28,478 nt of DNA, taken from the NCBI GenBank assembly GCA_035286745.1, contig DATECU010000339.1:1-28478 (forward strand). The letters are read 5' to 3'. This stretch comes from DATECU01 sp035286745 (GTDB lineage Bacteria; Acidobacteriota; Vicinamibacteria; Fen-336). Positions 1-6,535 of this stretch are shown here, piece after piece (the stretch's first letter is position 1; every line of letters begins with the position of its first letter). The translations under genes and the position numbers were made by a program. Under the pieces are notes generated by a model. The model did no database searches. It was given only the letters and a program-made list of their open reading frames with translations, and was not told where the DNA came from.

Positions 1-314
1 AGCACGCCAGAAACCGCGATCAGGCCGGCCAGCAGCCGATGAGGGGTGCCCGCGTGGCGCGCCACCGAGGCGCCCGCCCAGCGGAAGAAGCCCGCCAGCT
101 TGAGATGGCCGACCAGCACCATCATGCCGAAGAGCAGGACCAGCGTGCCCAGATCGACCAGGCGATAGGCCTCGTCAGGGGTGACCACGCGCAGCGCGAC
201 CATGAAGGCGGCGCCCACCACGGCAGCGCCTGTGCGATCCAGGCGCAGGCCGGGGAAGTGCCCCAGAGCGACGACTACGTAGGTGACGGTGAAGACGATG
301 GCGGCCGTCAGCAT
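1..314 (-). CDS. ArsB/NhaD/SLC13-type ion transporter, N-terminal part (cut by window edge)
   Basis: This gene is open to the left edge and is read on the minus strand, so only the first 104 or so codons are seen. The translation begins MLTAAIVFTVTYVVVALG and continues with PGLRLDRTGAAVVGAA, then a hydrophobic stretch LGTLVLLFGMMVLVGHL, FFRWAG and a further membrane segment. The order (first helix, short loop with GLRLDRTGA, second helix, DLGTLVLLFGMM helix) is typical of the ArsB/NhaD and SLC13 anion or Na+/H+ transporter superfamily, which are inner-membrane carriers with about 10-12 helices. The substrate cannot be told from this part. I chose the ATG at 314: no other start codon lies in frame upstream, although the frame stays open. 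There is no clear ribosome binding site. A decayed slipin fragment lies immediately upstream, so the native promoter may have been lost or replaced. Confidence 0.7.
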   Translation of the reverse strand, partial: MLTAAIVFTVTYVVVALGHFPGLRLDRTGAAVVGAAFMVALRVVTPDEAYRLVDLGTLVLLFGMMVLVGHLKLAGFFRWAGASVARHAGTPHRLLAGLIAVSGV

Positions 315-384
315 GGCGAGGCGCAGGCTCTCATGGGGTGCCCGGGCGTGTCTACCCCGACGCGGAGGCTCCCGCCCGGGGACG

Positions 385-571
385 CTCGAGTGGGCCGGCG
401 AGGGCGACGGCGTCCTTGTCGCTCCTGCTCGCGCAGATCCACATCGAGGATGCGGGCCTTGGCGACGCCCTTCCAGAAGGCGTGGGCGCCGGGGGCCAGC
501 GTGGCCTGGTGGCGACCGTCCTTGAAGAAGAGGCCGGCGTGGCCCCCGGGCGCGGAATGGGCGCCGCCAAT
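385..571 (-). pseudogene. Remnant of a slipin/SPFH (band 7) protein N-terminus
   Basis: On the minus strand, codons from about 571 to 422 read GGHAGLFFKDGRHQATLAPG, then AHAFWKG and ILDVDLREQ. This is the signature start of slipin-type SPFH proteins (G-H-A-G-L-x-F-x-D-G, L-x-P-G-x-H-A-F-W, V-D-L-R-E-Q), membrane scaffold proteins related to stomatin. Directly after DLREQE the frame loses similarity. A neighbouring frame then reads DKDAVALA, resembling the next conserved slipin stretch (TKDRVxL), which implies a frameshift and a small deletion. No start codon fits and the rest of the SPFH domain is missing, so this is a dead fragment of about 50-60 codons. It fills the 313-base stretch between the transporter start and the YkuK-like gene. 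Confidence 0.6.
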
Positions 572-627
572 CACAGGGTGAGGCGGCGCCCACCGCGGGC
601 CCGGGGGTATCAGCTCCCTCGCGGCCG

Positions 628-1110
628 TCAGGCCGCAGAACCGTCGTCGATCGCGTACGCGTTCCCGTGCTTTCGTGCCACCCGGTCCGCCGCCCGCGAC
701 GCCGCCCAGCTCTCCGGCTTGATGAGCGCCCGGAAGCCCTGGCCCACCACCAACCCGACCAGCTCGTGGACGTAGGCGCTGCTCTTGTGCGACACCACCG
801 GGTTGGCGTCGATGTGGACGGTCAGCTCGCCCTTCACCAGGGGGGAGAGCTGAAGGCCCAGCTCCACCGACTTCCAGACCTCCTTGAGGAGCCGCTCGCG
901 GAGCGAGCTGATGCGCGGAACCACCTTGCGGCGGTACACAACGCGACCCCCCTTCCTCGGCATGAGGACCACCACGACGGTCACGAACTGGGTGAAGCGA
1001 CCCCTCTGGAGAGAGTCGGTCCCGACGTGGACAGCCTGGCCCTCCCTGCTTGCATCCCTGACGAATTCGAGGATGTCGGGGACCCTCACCTCGCGCAGCG
1101 TCTTCCACAT
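628..1110 (-). CDS. YkuK-type ribonuclease H-like protein (DUF458)
   Basis: The protein has 160 residues, the usual length of the YkuK/DUF458 family, which has an RNase H-like fold; the physiological substrate is not established. Visible family features are HVGTDSL near residue 30 (the first acidic position of the fold), a run of beta strands FVTVVVVLM, and VHIDANPVVSHKSS near the middle with a second acidic residue, followed by the helix AYVHELVGLVVG and a short C-terminal RKHGNAYAIDDGS. I chose the ATG at 1110 because a good ribosome binding site, GAGAGGT, precedes it. The frame is open for 25 more codons upstream, but those codons give no family similarity. A strong intrinsic terminator on the same strand lies about 75 bases upstream, so this gene is either separated from, or attenuated by, the transcript that ends there. 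Confidence 0.75.
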   Translation of the reverse strand: MWKTLREVRVPDILEFVRDASREGQAVHVGTDSLQRGRFTQFVTVVVVLMPRKGGRVVYRRKVVPRISSLRERLLKEVWKSVELGLQLSPLVKGELTVHIDANPVVSHKSSAYVHELVGLVVGQGFRALIKPESWAASRAADRVARKHGNAYAIDDGSAA

Positions 1111-1180
1111 GGTGACCTCTCGAACGAAGACAGAAACCTGCCGGCGACCTCGCCCGCCGTTGGTCGGGGCTTGAGGCCAC

Positions 1181-1219
1181 AACAAAAAAGGCCTTCGAGG
1201 GGATCACCCTGGAAGGCCT
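1181..1219 (-). terminator. Intrinsic terminator reading leftwards, upstream of the YkuK-like gene
   Basis: Bases 1189-1201 and 1207-1219 form a 13-bp stem with one G-G mismatch (AGGCCTTC...GAAGGCCT at its base) and a 5-base loop. On the minus strand it is followed at once by six T (A run 1184-1189 on the plus strand). This is a textbook rho-independent terminator for minus-strand transcription. No minus-strand protein gene ends just before it: the next gene upstream on that strand is several kb away, and a plus-strand gene starts at 1536. It therefore ends either a small RNA or a leader transcript of the YkuK-like gene. Confidence 0.75.
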
Positions 1220-1404
1220 GGCTTCTCTAAGAGTGCAGACCCTCTAGGGCGTTTCGCCCTCCTTGCCGCTGGTCAGCGCGCGCTGCATCCACGGCTGCAA
1301 TGCGGCCGCCCGGACCACGAGGCGTGGCGCCGAGGTCGAATAGAACCTCCGTCCCCTCCGGCAGCATGGCGAATTGAAGAGCCGATTCGTCAACCTAACC
1401 TCGT
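1184..1404 (-). ncRNA. Candidate small RNA or attenuated leader (minus strand)
   Basis: A promoter-like pair at 1411-1439 and the terminator at 1181-1219 delimit a possible transcript of roughly 220 nt. Inside it are a small perfect hairpin, AGGGCG/CGCCCT with a TTT loop (1246-1260), and an AGAG/CTCT pairing just before the terminator. Two short reading frames cross it. One is an ATG-started 46-codon frame (1367-1227) that stops 8 bases before the terminator stem. The other is a GC3-rich frame without an ATG that stops at 1244-1246. I recognise no known RNA family (not 4.5S, 6S, tmRNA or a tRNA). It could be an sRNA, a leader peptide plus attenuator for the YkuK-like gene, or the tail of a lost gene. 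It accounts for most of the 425-base gap between 1110 and 1536. Confidence 0.3.
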
Positions 1405-1410
1405 CACGAC

Positions 1411-1439
1411 AAGGTAGGAGGCCCAGTGTGAATTGTCAA
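1411..1439 (-). promoter_or_regulatory. Sigma70-like promoter reading leftwards
   Basis: On the minus strand a consensus -35 TTGACA (1439-1434) is followed after exactly 17 bases by TACCTT (1416-1411), a weak -10 with three of six matches. Transcription would start near 1404 and run toward the terminator at 1181-1219. The perfect -35 stands out in this GC-rich sequence. Confidence 0.35.
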
Positions 1440-1482
1440 TGGCAAAATGAGGGAAGGAGAAGAAAACCGACACCGCGGGAGG

Positions 1483-1488
1483 TACACT
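1483..1488 (+). promoter_or_regulatory. Possible -10 element of the serine hydrolase gene
   Basis: TACACT lies 47 bases before the ATG at 1536, with no good -35. The distance matches that of the other -10-like elements in this window (41-55 bases before the start codon). Confidence 0.25.
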
Positions 1489-1535
1489 CAAGCCGCGCTC
1501 GGGCTTGGGGCCGAGCGGTCCAAGAGGAGGGAGAC

Positions 1536-3125
1536 ATGTCGACGACTCGTCTCATGGCGATCGGGCTGGCACTGCTGGCGCCCCTCGCCACCGCCGCCCC
1601 CACCCGGGCCGTTTCACCGGGCCCGCTGCCGGCGGCCCTCGACAGCCACGTGTTGCAGGTCATGAAGGCCTTCGAGGTTCCCGGGCTGGCCCTGACCGTC
1701 GTGAAGGATGGGGCCGTGGTTCTGGCCAAAGGCTACGGCCTGCGCAAGCTCGGCGAACCGGTGCCGGTGGATGGCAAGACCCGTTTCGGCATCGCCTCCA
1801 ACACCAAGGTCTTCACCGCGGTGGCGCTCGGCCTCTTGGTCGAAGAGGGCAAGATCGACTGGGACGCACCCGTCGTGCGCTACCTTCCGTGGTTCCAGAT
1901 GTGGGACCCCTGGGTGACGCGGGAGCTGACGATTCGCGATCTCCTGGTCCACCGCAGCGGCCTGGGCTTGGGCGCCGGCGACCTGCTCTGGTGGCCGCCG
2001 TCCACCTACGATCGCAAGGAGATCGCCCGCCGCTTGCGCTTTGTGAAGCCGGCCACCAGCTTCAGAAGCGCCTACGCCTACGACAACGTGCTGTATCTGG
2101 TGGCGGGCGAGGTGATCGAGACCGTGAGCGGCCGGAGCTGGGAGGACTTCGTGACCACCCGGATCCTGGCTCCGGTCGGGATGAGTGGCAGCAACGTCAC
2201 CCACTCGGGAGCCCTCGAAGGGGGGAACGTCGCTGTCCCTCACGCTCGGATCGACGGTGTCGTCGGCCCCGTGAAGCCCTTCGCGAGCGATAACACCAAC
2301 CCCGCCGGGGGCATCAACTCGAACGCCGAAGACATGGGGCGCTGGCTCCAAGTACTGCTGAGCGATGGCCGCCTCGCCGACGGAACGCGCCTCTTCTCGG
2401 AGGCTACGGCGAAGAACCTGTCGGCGGTCGTCACTCCCATCCCGGTCGCGGAGCCGCCCGCTGAACTGGCTGCGCTTCGCAGCCAGTTCCGTGGCTACGG
2501 GCTTGGTCTGGGTATCAGCGACTACCGCGGCCACAAGGTGGTGACCCACGGGGGCGTGCTGCCCGGCTACGTGTCGCGCGTGCATCGAGTTCCCGACCTC
2601 GGTCTGGGCATCGCCATCCTCACCAACCAGGAGTCGGAGGCCGCGTACAACGCAATCCTCTACCACCTGGTGGACCACTTCCTGGGAGCCCCGCGCACCG
2701 ACTGGCTGGCGGCGTTCCAGAAGGACCAAGCGCGAGAGCAGAAGGAAGCCGCCGAGGCCGAGGCCAAGGTCGCAGGAGCGCGCGCCGCCGCTTCACGCCC
2801 TTCGTTGCCTCTCGCCGGCTATGCCGGCACCTACCGGGACGATTGGTACGGCGAGGTCACGATCGCGATGGAGGCCGGCAAGCTGGTCATCCGTTTCGTT
2901 CCCACTCCTTCGCTCGTCGGTGACCTGGAACCCTGGCAGCACGACACCTTCGTCGCCCGCTGGCACGACCGCGAGCTGCGCGCCGACGCCTTCGTCAGCT
3001 TTGCCCTGGGCCCCGACGGCAAGGTGGAGCAAGCCAAGATGCGCGCGGTCTCGCCGGCCACCGACTTCAGCTTCGACTTCCATGACCTGCTGCTCAGGCC
3101 TGAGCCGTCGCCGCGCCGGCCGTGA
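1536..3125 (+). CDS. Secreted serine hydrolase, class C beta-lactamase fold, with C-terminal DUF3471
   Basis: The 529-residue protein begins with a signal peptide (about residues 1-25, ending TAAPTRA) and so acts outside the cytoplasm. The catalytic domain has the class C/DD-peptidase triad of motifs: S88-N-T-K91 (SxxK nucleophile and base), Y182-D-N184 (YxN) and THGG before LPGYVS in place of the KTG box. Members of this family (esterases, D-aminopeptidases, EstB and AmpC relatives) cleave small amide or ester substrates; HGG instead of KTG argues against a true beta-lactamase. An Ala/Glu-rich linker (about 400-430) leads to a DUF3471 beta domain beginning YAGTYRDDWYGEV that runs to the C-terminus; such a domain often follows the hydrolase domain. 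I chose the ATG at 1536 for its ribosome binding site AGAGGAGGGA and because the signal peptide starts there; the frame is open further upstream without coding character. Confidence 0.85.
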   Translation: MSTTRLMAIGLALLAPLATAAPTRAVSPGPLPAALDSHVLQVMKAFEVPGLALTVVKDGAVVLAKGYGLRKLGEPVPVDGKTRFGIASNTKVFTAVALGLLVEEGKIDWDAPVVRYLPWFQMWDPWVTRELTIRDLLVHRSGLGLGAGDLLWWPPSTYDRKEIARRLRFVKPATSFRSAYAYDNVLYLVAGEVIETVSGRSWEDFVTTRILAPVGMSGSNVTHSGALEGGNVAVPHARIDGVVGPVKPFASDNTNPAGGINSNAEDMGRWLQVLLSDGRLADGTRLFSEATAKNLSAVVTPIPVAEPPAELAALRSQFRGYGLGLGISDYRGHKVVTHGGVLPGYVSRVHRVPDLGLGIAILTNQESEAAYNAILYHLVDHFLGAPRTDWLAAFQKDQAREQKEAAEAEAKVAGARAAASRPSLPLAGYAGTYRDDWYGEVTIAMEAGKLVIRFVPTPSLVGDLEPWQHDTFVARWHDRELRADAFVSFALGPDGKVEQAKMRAVSPATDFSFDFHDLLLRPEPSPRRP

Positions 3126-3278
3126 GCTCTCGACCTTCCCCCGAGACCGAGCTTCGGCTAGAGTAGATCCCGTTCCCTGCAGCTCATGATGTTTGCCCGC
3201 TGCCCTCCCGGTTCGCGAGGGGGTGTCGTTGGGCAAGCCGTCGAGGCGGCGGAGCTGGTTTCCGAGGGAGGTGAGGGC

Positions 3279-3659
3279 GTGGCGACAGCGAGCGGCAAGG
3301 TGGTGTGGGTCGGGCGGGTGATCTCGGCTCTGGGATCGCTCGTCTTCCTGATGAGCGCATTCATGAAGCTAAGAGGCGGAGCCGAGCTGACGCAAGGCAT
3401 GGCGCATCTGGGATTGCCCGAGTCGCTGATCATCCCGCTCGCGATCCTCGAGATCTCGTGCGTTGCCGTCTACCTGATCCCGGCGACATCAGTCTTGGGT
3501 GTGATCCTGCTGACCGGATACCTCGGCGGTGCCATCTGCGCCCATTTACGAGTCGGCGATCCGTTCTTCGTCCAAGTTGCGCTGGGAGTCCTGATCTGGC
3601 TCGGCCTCTACCTCCGCGAGAATCGCCTGAAGGCGCTCATTCCCCTGAGAATGCCCTGA
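3279..3659 (+). CDS. DoxX-like four-helix membrane protein
   Basis: The 126-residue product has four predicted membrane helices: VGRVISALGSLVFLMSAFM, LIIPLAILEISCVAVYLIP, VLGVILLTGYLGGAICAHL and FFVQVALGVLIWLGLYL. The first helix carries the typical SAFMKL segment and the third G-G-A-I-C-A-H-L-R, which fits the DoxX-like (DoxX_2) family. The family is small inner-membrane proteins, several linked to redox or quinone metabolism, without a settled biochemical role. I chose the GTG at 3279, preceded by GAGGGAGGTGAG. The frame opens at an ATG at 3186, but those 31 codons do not look like protein and have no membrane or family similarity. The gene converges with the DUF2235 gene, leaving 13 bases between the stops. 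Confidence 0.75.
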   Translation: MATASGKVVWVGRVISALGSLVFLMSAFMKLRGGAELTQGMAHLGLPESLIIPLAILEISCVAVYLIPATSVLGVILLTGYLGGAICAHLRVGDPFFVQVALGVLIWLGLYLRENRLKALIPLRMP

Positions 3660-3672
3660 CCTCCCGCCTACG

Positions 3673-5259
3673 TTACGGGCGGCTCGACGGCAGGTTCTCG
3701 GCCACCGTCGCGCGGGCCTGCTTCAGGGCGGCTCGCAGCCTGGGTTGGACCTCGTGCCAGAAGGTCGAGAAGACCGCCCTCATCCGGCGCTCAGCAAGAA
3801 ACGCCATCAGGTATGCGACGACGAAGCCACCACCCAGACCCGCCAGGAGCTTGGGCTCCGCCAGCAGTCGGCGGGCGAGGCCGATCCCACTCTGCAGCGG
3901 ACTCGTCAGGAAGCCGCCGATGGTGGCCACCACTTGCCCGGGGAAAGCGCGGACATCGAGCACCGACGAGAGGCTTCCGGGCGCCGAGGCTGCGACCAGG
4001 GCCATCAGGCACGCAGCGAGGTAGACGTAGTAGGACACTTGGCCGACGAGCCTCGGCGTTCGAACGCGGGACAGCAGCGTCAGGCCCGATTCCTCGCGCA
4101 GCACCGCCTCTGTCCGGGCAGCCCGCTCTTCGAGCAGAGCCGCCCCCCCGGGCAGGGGCGACGGCGTGACCACCACCTTGGCAGCCAGCGGGAGGTTGCC
4201 CGGCGCGTAGTCCTGGGTGCCGTGGGCGGCGCGTTCGAGGACGCTCAGGTGGACCTTGGGGACGACATTCGTCGTCCGGCAGATGGCGGCTATGTCTCGC
4301 GGCTTGGAGCGGTAGAAGACCCCGAGGCCGGCCCGCGGGTCGTACAGCTTGTCGTCTACGTTGGCGTGATCTCGCGCCAGCCGGCGGTCGCTCTCCACGA
4401 AGCGCAGGCCCGCCCGCTCCGCTGCGGCCATCAACCAGTCGAGCGCCACCAGGGACATCCCCTGCTTCGGGTACCCTCCTCCCACATTCGAGTGCGCTCC
4501 CGCGAACCACACCTGTTCGATGCGCCCGCTCGCTTCCGCGGTCTCGTCCCAGAGCAGGGGGTGGAAGGAGTGGCGGCCGTCGTCGACGGCCAGAGCATGG
4601 GCGGCCTGGTCGACGCTCGCGCTCAGGCGATGATCGGGGAACTTGAAGCGATAGAGGACGGTGTTGAGCACGTCTGCCAGGTGGAAGGGAAGCCCCACCG
4701 CATCGACCGTATCCCACACCCCGATAAACCGGATGCGCACCTCACAGTCGCGGCAGCGCCGTGCGCGGAACTCGCGGCCTTTCGTTCGGTCCGGCTTGCC
4801 GAGGAAGATCTCGGCGACCTTGGTGCGATAGCTGCGCCGGTACACGCGGTAGGCTTCGGCAACGGCGGCGTCGAGTGCGGCGGTCGTGTGCAGCGACTCG
4901 GGGTCGAGCAGGCCGCAGGTCGCGATGAATCCGGCCAGGGTTCGCACCGTAAACGCGCCCCGGCTGAACCCGAACAAGAAGATGGCGTCCCCGGGGTCGT
5001 AGAGGCGCACGACTTCCTTGTAGAGCTGTTTGACGTTGCGGCTGAGGCCAAAGCCGGTCATGCCGGCGAAGACCTTCAGGGGCTTGAAGGTCTCAGTGCC
5101 GACGCCGTCGTCGTAGAAGGCCACCTGTGGCGTGAGGGTCGCGTCGGTGCGATGGCCAACCAGGTCCATGGCCTCGAAGAGCTTGAACACGTTGGTGCCA
5201 CGGCCCTTGATCGAACTGTTGCCGGTCCCGTCCGAACACACGACGATGTTCTTCATCAT
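3673..5259 (-). CDS. DUF2235 (Tle1-like) alpha/beta hydrolase with C-terminal membrane segments
   Basis: The protein has 528 residues. The N-terminal two thirds is the DUF2235 catalytic domain known from type VI phospholipase effectors and many orphan homologues. It opens with NIVVCSDGTGNSS, has the nucleophile elbow G97-F-S99-R-G101, a VWDTVDAVG segment at 181-189 and AGAHSNVGGGYP around His256, which supplies the expected Ser-Asp-His set. The C-terminal part has two hydrophobic stretches (YYVYLAACLMALVAAS and GGGFVVAYLMAFLA), which suggests membrane attachment. No VgrG, PAAR or immunity gene is nearby, so a housekeeping or defence-type lipase is as likely as an effector. Two adjacent ATGs are possible (5259 and 5256); the second is better spaced from GGAGG. 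A promoter candidate lies about 100 bases upstream. Confidence 0.85.
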   Translation of the reverse strand: MMKNIVVCSDGTGNSSIKGRGTNVFKLFEAMDLVGHRTDATLTPQVAFYDDGVGTETFKPLKVFAGMTGFGLSRNVKQLYKEVVRLYDPGDAIFLFGFSRGAFTVRTLAGFIATCGLLDPESLHTTAALDAAVAEAYRVYRRSYRTKVAEIFLGKPDRTKGREFRARRCRDCEVRIRFIGVWDTVDAVGLPFHLADVLNTVLYRFKFPDHRLSASVDQAAHALAVDDGRHSFHPLLWDETAEASGRIEQVWFAGAHSNVGGGYPKQGMSLVALDWLMAAAERAGLRFVESDRRLARDHANVDDKLYDPRAGLGVFYRSKPRDIAAICRTTNVVPKVHLSVLERAAHGTQDYAPGNLPLAAKVVVTPSPLPGGAALLEERAARTEAVLREESGLTLLSRVRTPRLVGQVSYYVYLAACLMALVAASAPGSLSSVLDVRAFPGQVVATIGGFLTSPLQSGIGLARRLLAEPKLLAGLGGGFVVAYLMAFLAERRMRAVFSTFWHEVQPRLRAALKQARATVAENLPSSRP

Positions 5260-5360
5260 GACCTCCGTTGGCTCCCGGCCTCAGCGGACGCCAGCTGTGT
5301 CGGGCTGGCTCGAGCCGGAAGCCGGCAACGTCGGGCCTGTTTGGCAGGGAACCCGAACCG

Positions 5361-5389
5361 AGACTAGTCGAGCAAAACCCGACGGTCAA
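5361..5389 (-). promoter_or_regulatory. Promoter candidate for the DUF2235 gene
   Basis: TTGACC (5389-5384, minus strand), a 17-base spacer and TAGTCT (5366-5361). The -35 is good and the -10 weak. It would give a leader of about 95 nt to the ATG at 5259. I see nothing else in the 246-base gap 5260-5505. Confidence 0.35.
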
Positions 5390-5505
5390 TCTCGCTCGCG
5401 GCTCGTTCGTGGCGCCTCGCTGGCCGAGCGCGTCGGCCCCGGTCCCGGCGACTGGTCAACCGACGTTCCGGCGGTTGGCTTGGGAGCGGAGGCGCTGGGG
5501 TGGGC

Positions 5506-6374
5506 CTACTGGAAGCCGTCCCGGAAGATCAGGTCGCTGTAGACGGCCAGATGAGCCGCGGTTCCGAGCGAGGCCTTCACCAAGGCCGAGAAGTACGGGA
5601 TGTTCAAGGTCGCTAGCCGGTCGTTCACGGTGTGGTATTGGGGGTTGAAGTCGGCGCTGTCGTCTTCGATGGCCAGGATCCCCGGGTAGCCCTGGTTCCA
5701 GAACGACGAGTGGTCGCTGGTGTGCCGGAGCTGGTGTGCCTGGTGGTGATGGTGTATGGCGAGCCCTCGACAACCACTGAGGTTTCCCCGGACAGCCCGG
5801 AGACCCAGTCGGAGACGGCGCTCTCCTGAACCAGGTCGATGAGCGCGGCGATGTCCGGGTTGTAGACGACGGCCTTGACGACCGGTGCCGCGTCGCCCGG
5901 TGTCCACGCGACCGGCTCCTGCGGCAGCCAGGCCAGGTCAAGGCCCCCCGCGGCAAGCGCGTCGCTGTCCGCGGGCGTCGCGCGCAGCAGCAGGTTCAGC
6001 CCGTCGTCGTGGAGCAAGGTGACGGACACGGGGAGGCTGCGGCGCGCGTCGGCAAGGCGCACGCGGGCCACCAGGTAGCTGCCCACAGACGCCGGAACCT
6101 CGAGCACCGTCGCCTGAGGTCCGAGCCACGCCAATGTCGAGGGGGACGTGATGACGACTGCGTACTCGCGACCGGCCGCACCGCGGAGCACGGCATAGAC
6201 GGGAACGCCGAGATCGCTCGCCGGTCCGGCCAAATCGACACGGGCGAGGATCTGATCCGGGGGCGAGGCCGGTTCCGTAGCCACGGCCCCGGTCGCCAGC
6301 AGCGAAGCCAGGGCCACCGCGAAGCATGCAAGCACGGGCTTCGGGGTCGAATGGTGGGGAGGTGTTGAGGCCAT
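5506..6374 (-). pseudogene. M28-family secreted aminopeptidase with deleted, frameshifted catalytic core
   Basis: The reading frame starts at the ATG at 6374 (ribosome binding site CAGGAGGAC), with a signal peptide whose hydrophobic core is CFAVALASLLATGAVA. An N-terminal pro-domain follows, ending ALIDLVQESAVSDWVSGLSG and TITTRHTSSG, which is where the M28 catalytic domain should begin. From about 5740 the similarity continues in another frame as HTSDHSSFWNQGYPGILAIE and then NPQYHTVNDRLATLN. These are the last metal-ligand and substrate-pocket segments of M28 peptidases. Roughly 150-200 residues between these points, which would carry the first zinc ligands and the catalytic Glu, are missing, and the joint is out of frame. 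The gene cannot make an active enzyme. The C-terminus reads DLIFRDGFQ-stop, a tail shared with the cytochrome gene at 9659. An assembly error at the joint is possible. Confidence 0.8.
5716..5740. repeat. 11-bp direct repeat at the M28 deletion joint
   Basis: GCTGGTGTGCC occurs at 5716-5726 and again at 5730-5740 (period 14). It sits exactly where the reading frame and the M28 similarity break, so it probably marks the deletion or slippage event. Confidence 0.8.
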
Positions 6375-6428
6375 CGGGTCCTCCTGCCGGCGCCGAGGCT
6401 GGGCCGATCTTGCGGTCGCGCGCCGGGG

Positions 6429-6437
6429 AGCTTAGCA
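6429..6437 (-). promoter_or_regulatory. Extended -10 element of the M28 pseudogene
   Basis: On the minus strand TGC-TAAGCT lies 55 bases before the ATG at 6374. It matches the form TGC-TA-N-N-N-T seen before three other genes here (16601, 20704, 23513). No clear -35 is present. Confidence 0.3.
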
Positions 6438-6535
6438 CGCAACGGGCCAGCAGCGGATGAGGATTCAGTCGTTAGGGTCCGCACGGTGACGCGGGTCCCG
6501 GCGGCGATCGCTTGGGCGAAGGGCAGGCGGATACA

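Noticed and set aside
308..1207. A 299-codon open frame on the minus strand covering the YkuK-like gene
   Set aside because: Over most of its length it is the shadow of the YkuK-like gene in another frame; only its last third carries real similarity, the slipin fragment, reported separately.
1330..1370. T-arm-like sequence (GAGGT ... ACCTC) suggesting a tRNA
   Set aside because: The loop has 8 bases instead of 7, the TTCRA core is missing, and no acceptor, D or anticodon arms fit around it on either strand.
5716..5740. Short direct repeat as a possible CRISPR or integron site
   Set aside because: Only two 11-bp copies with a 3-bp spacer, lying inside a decayed coding sequence.
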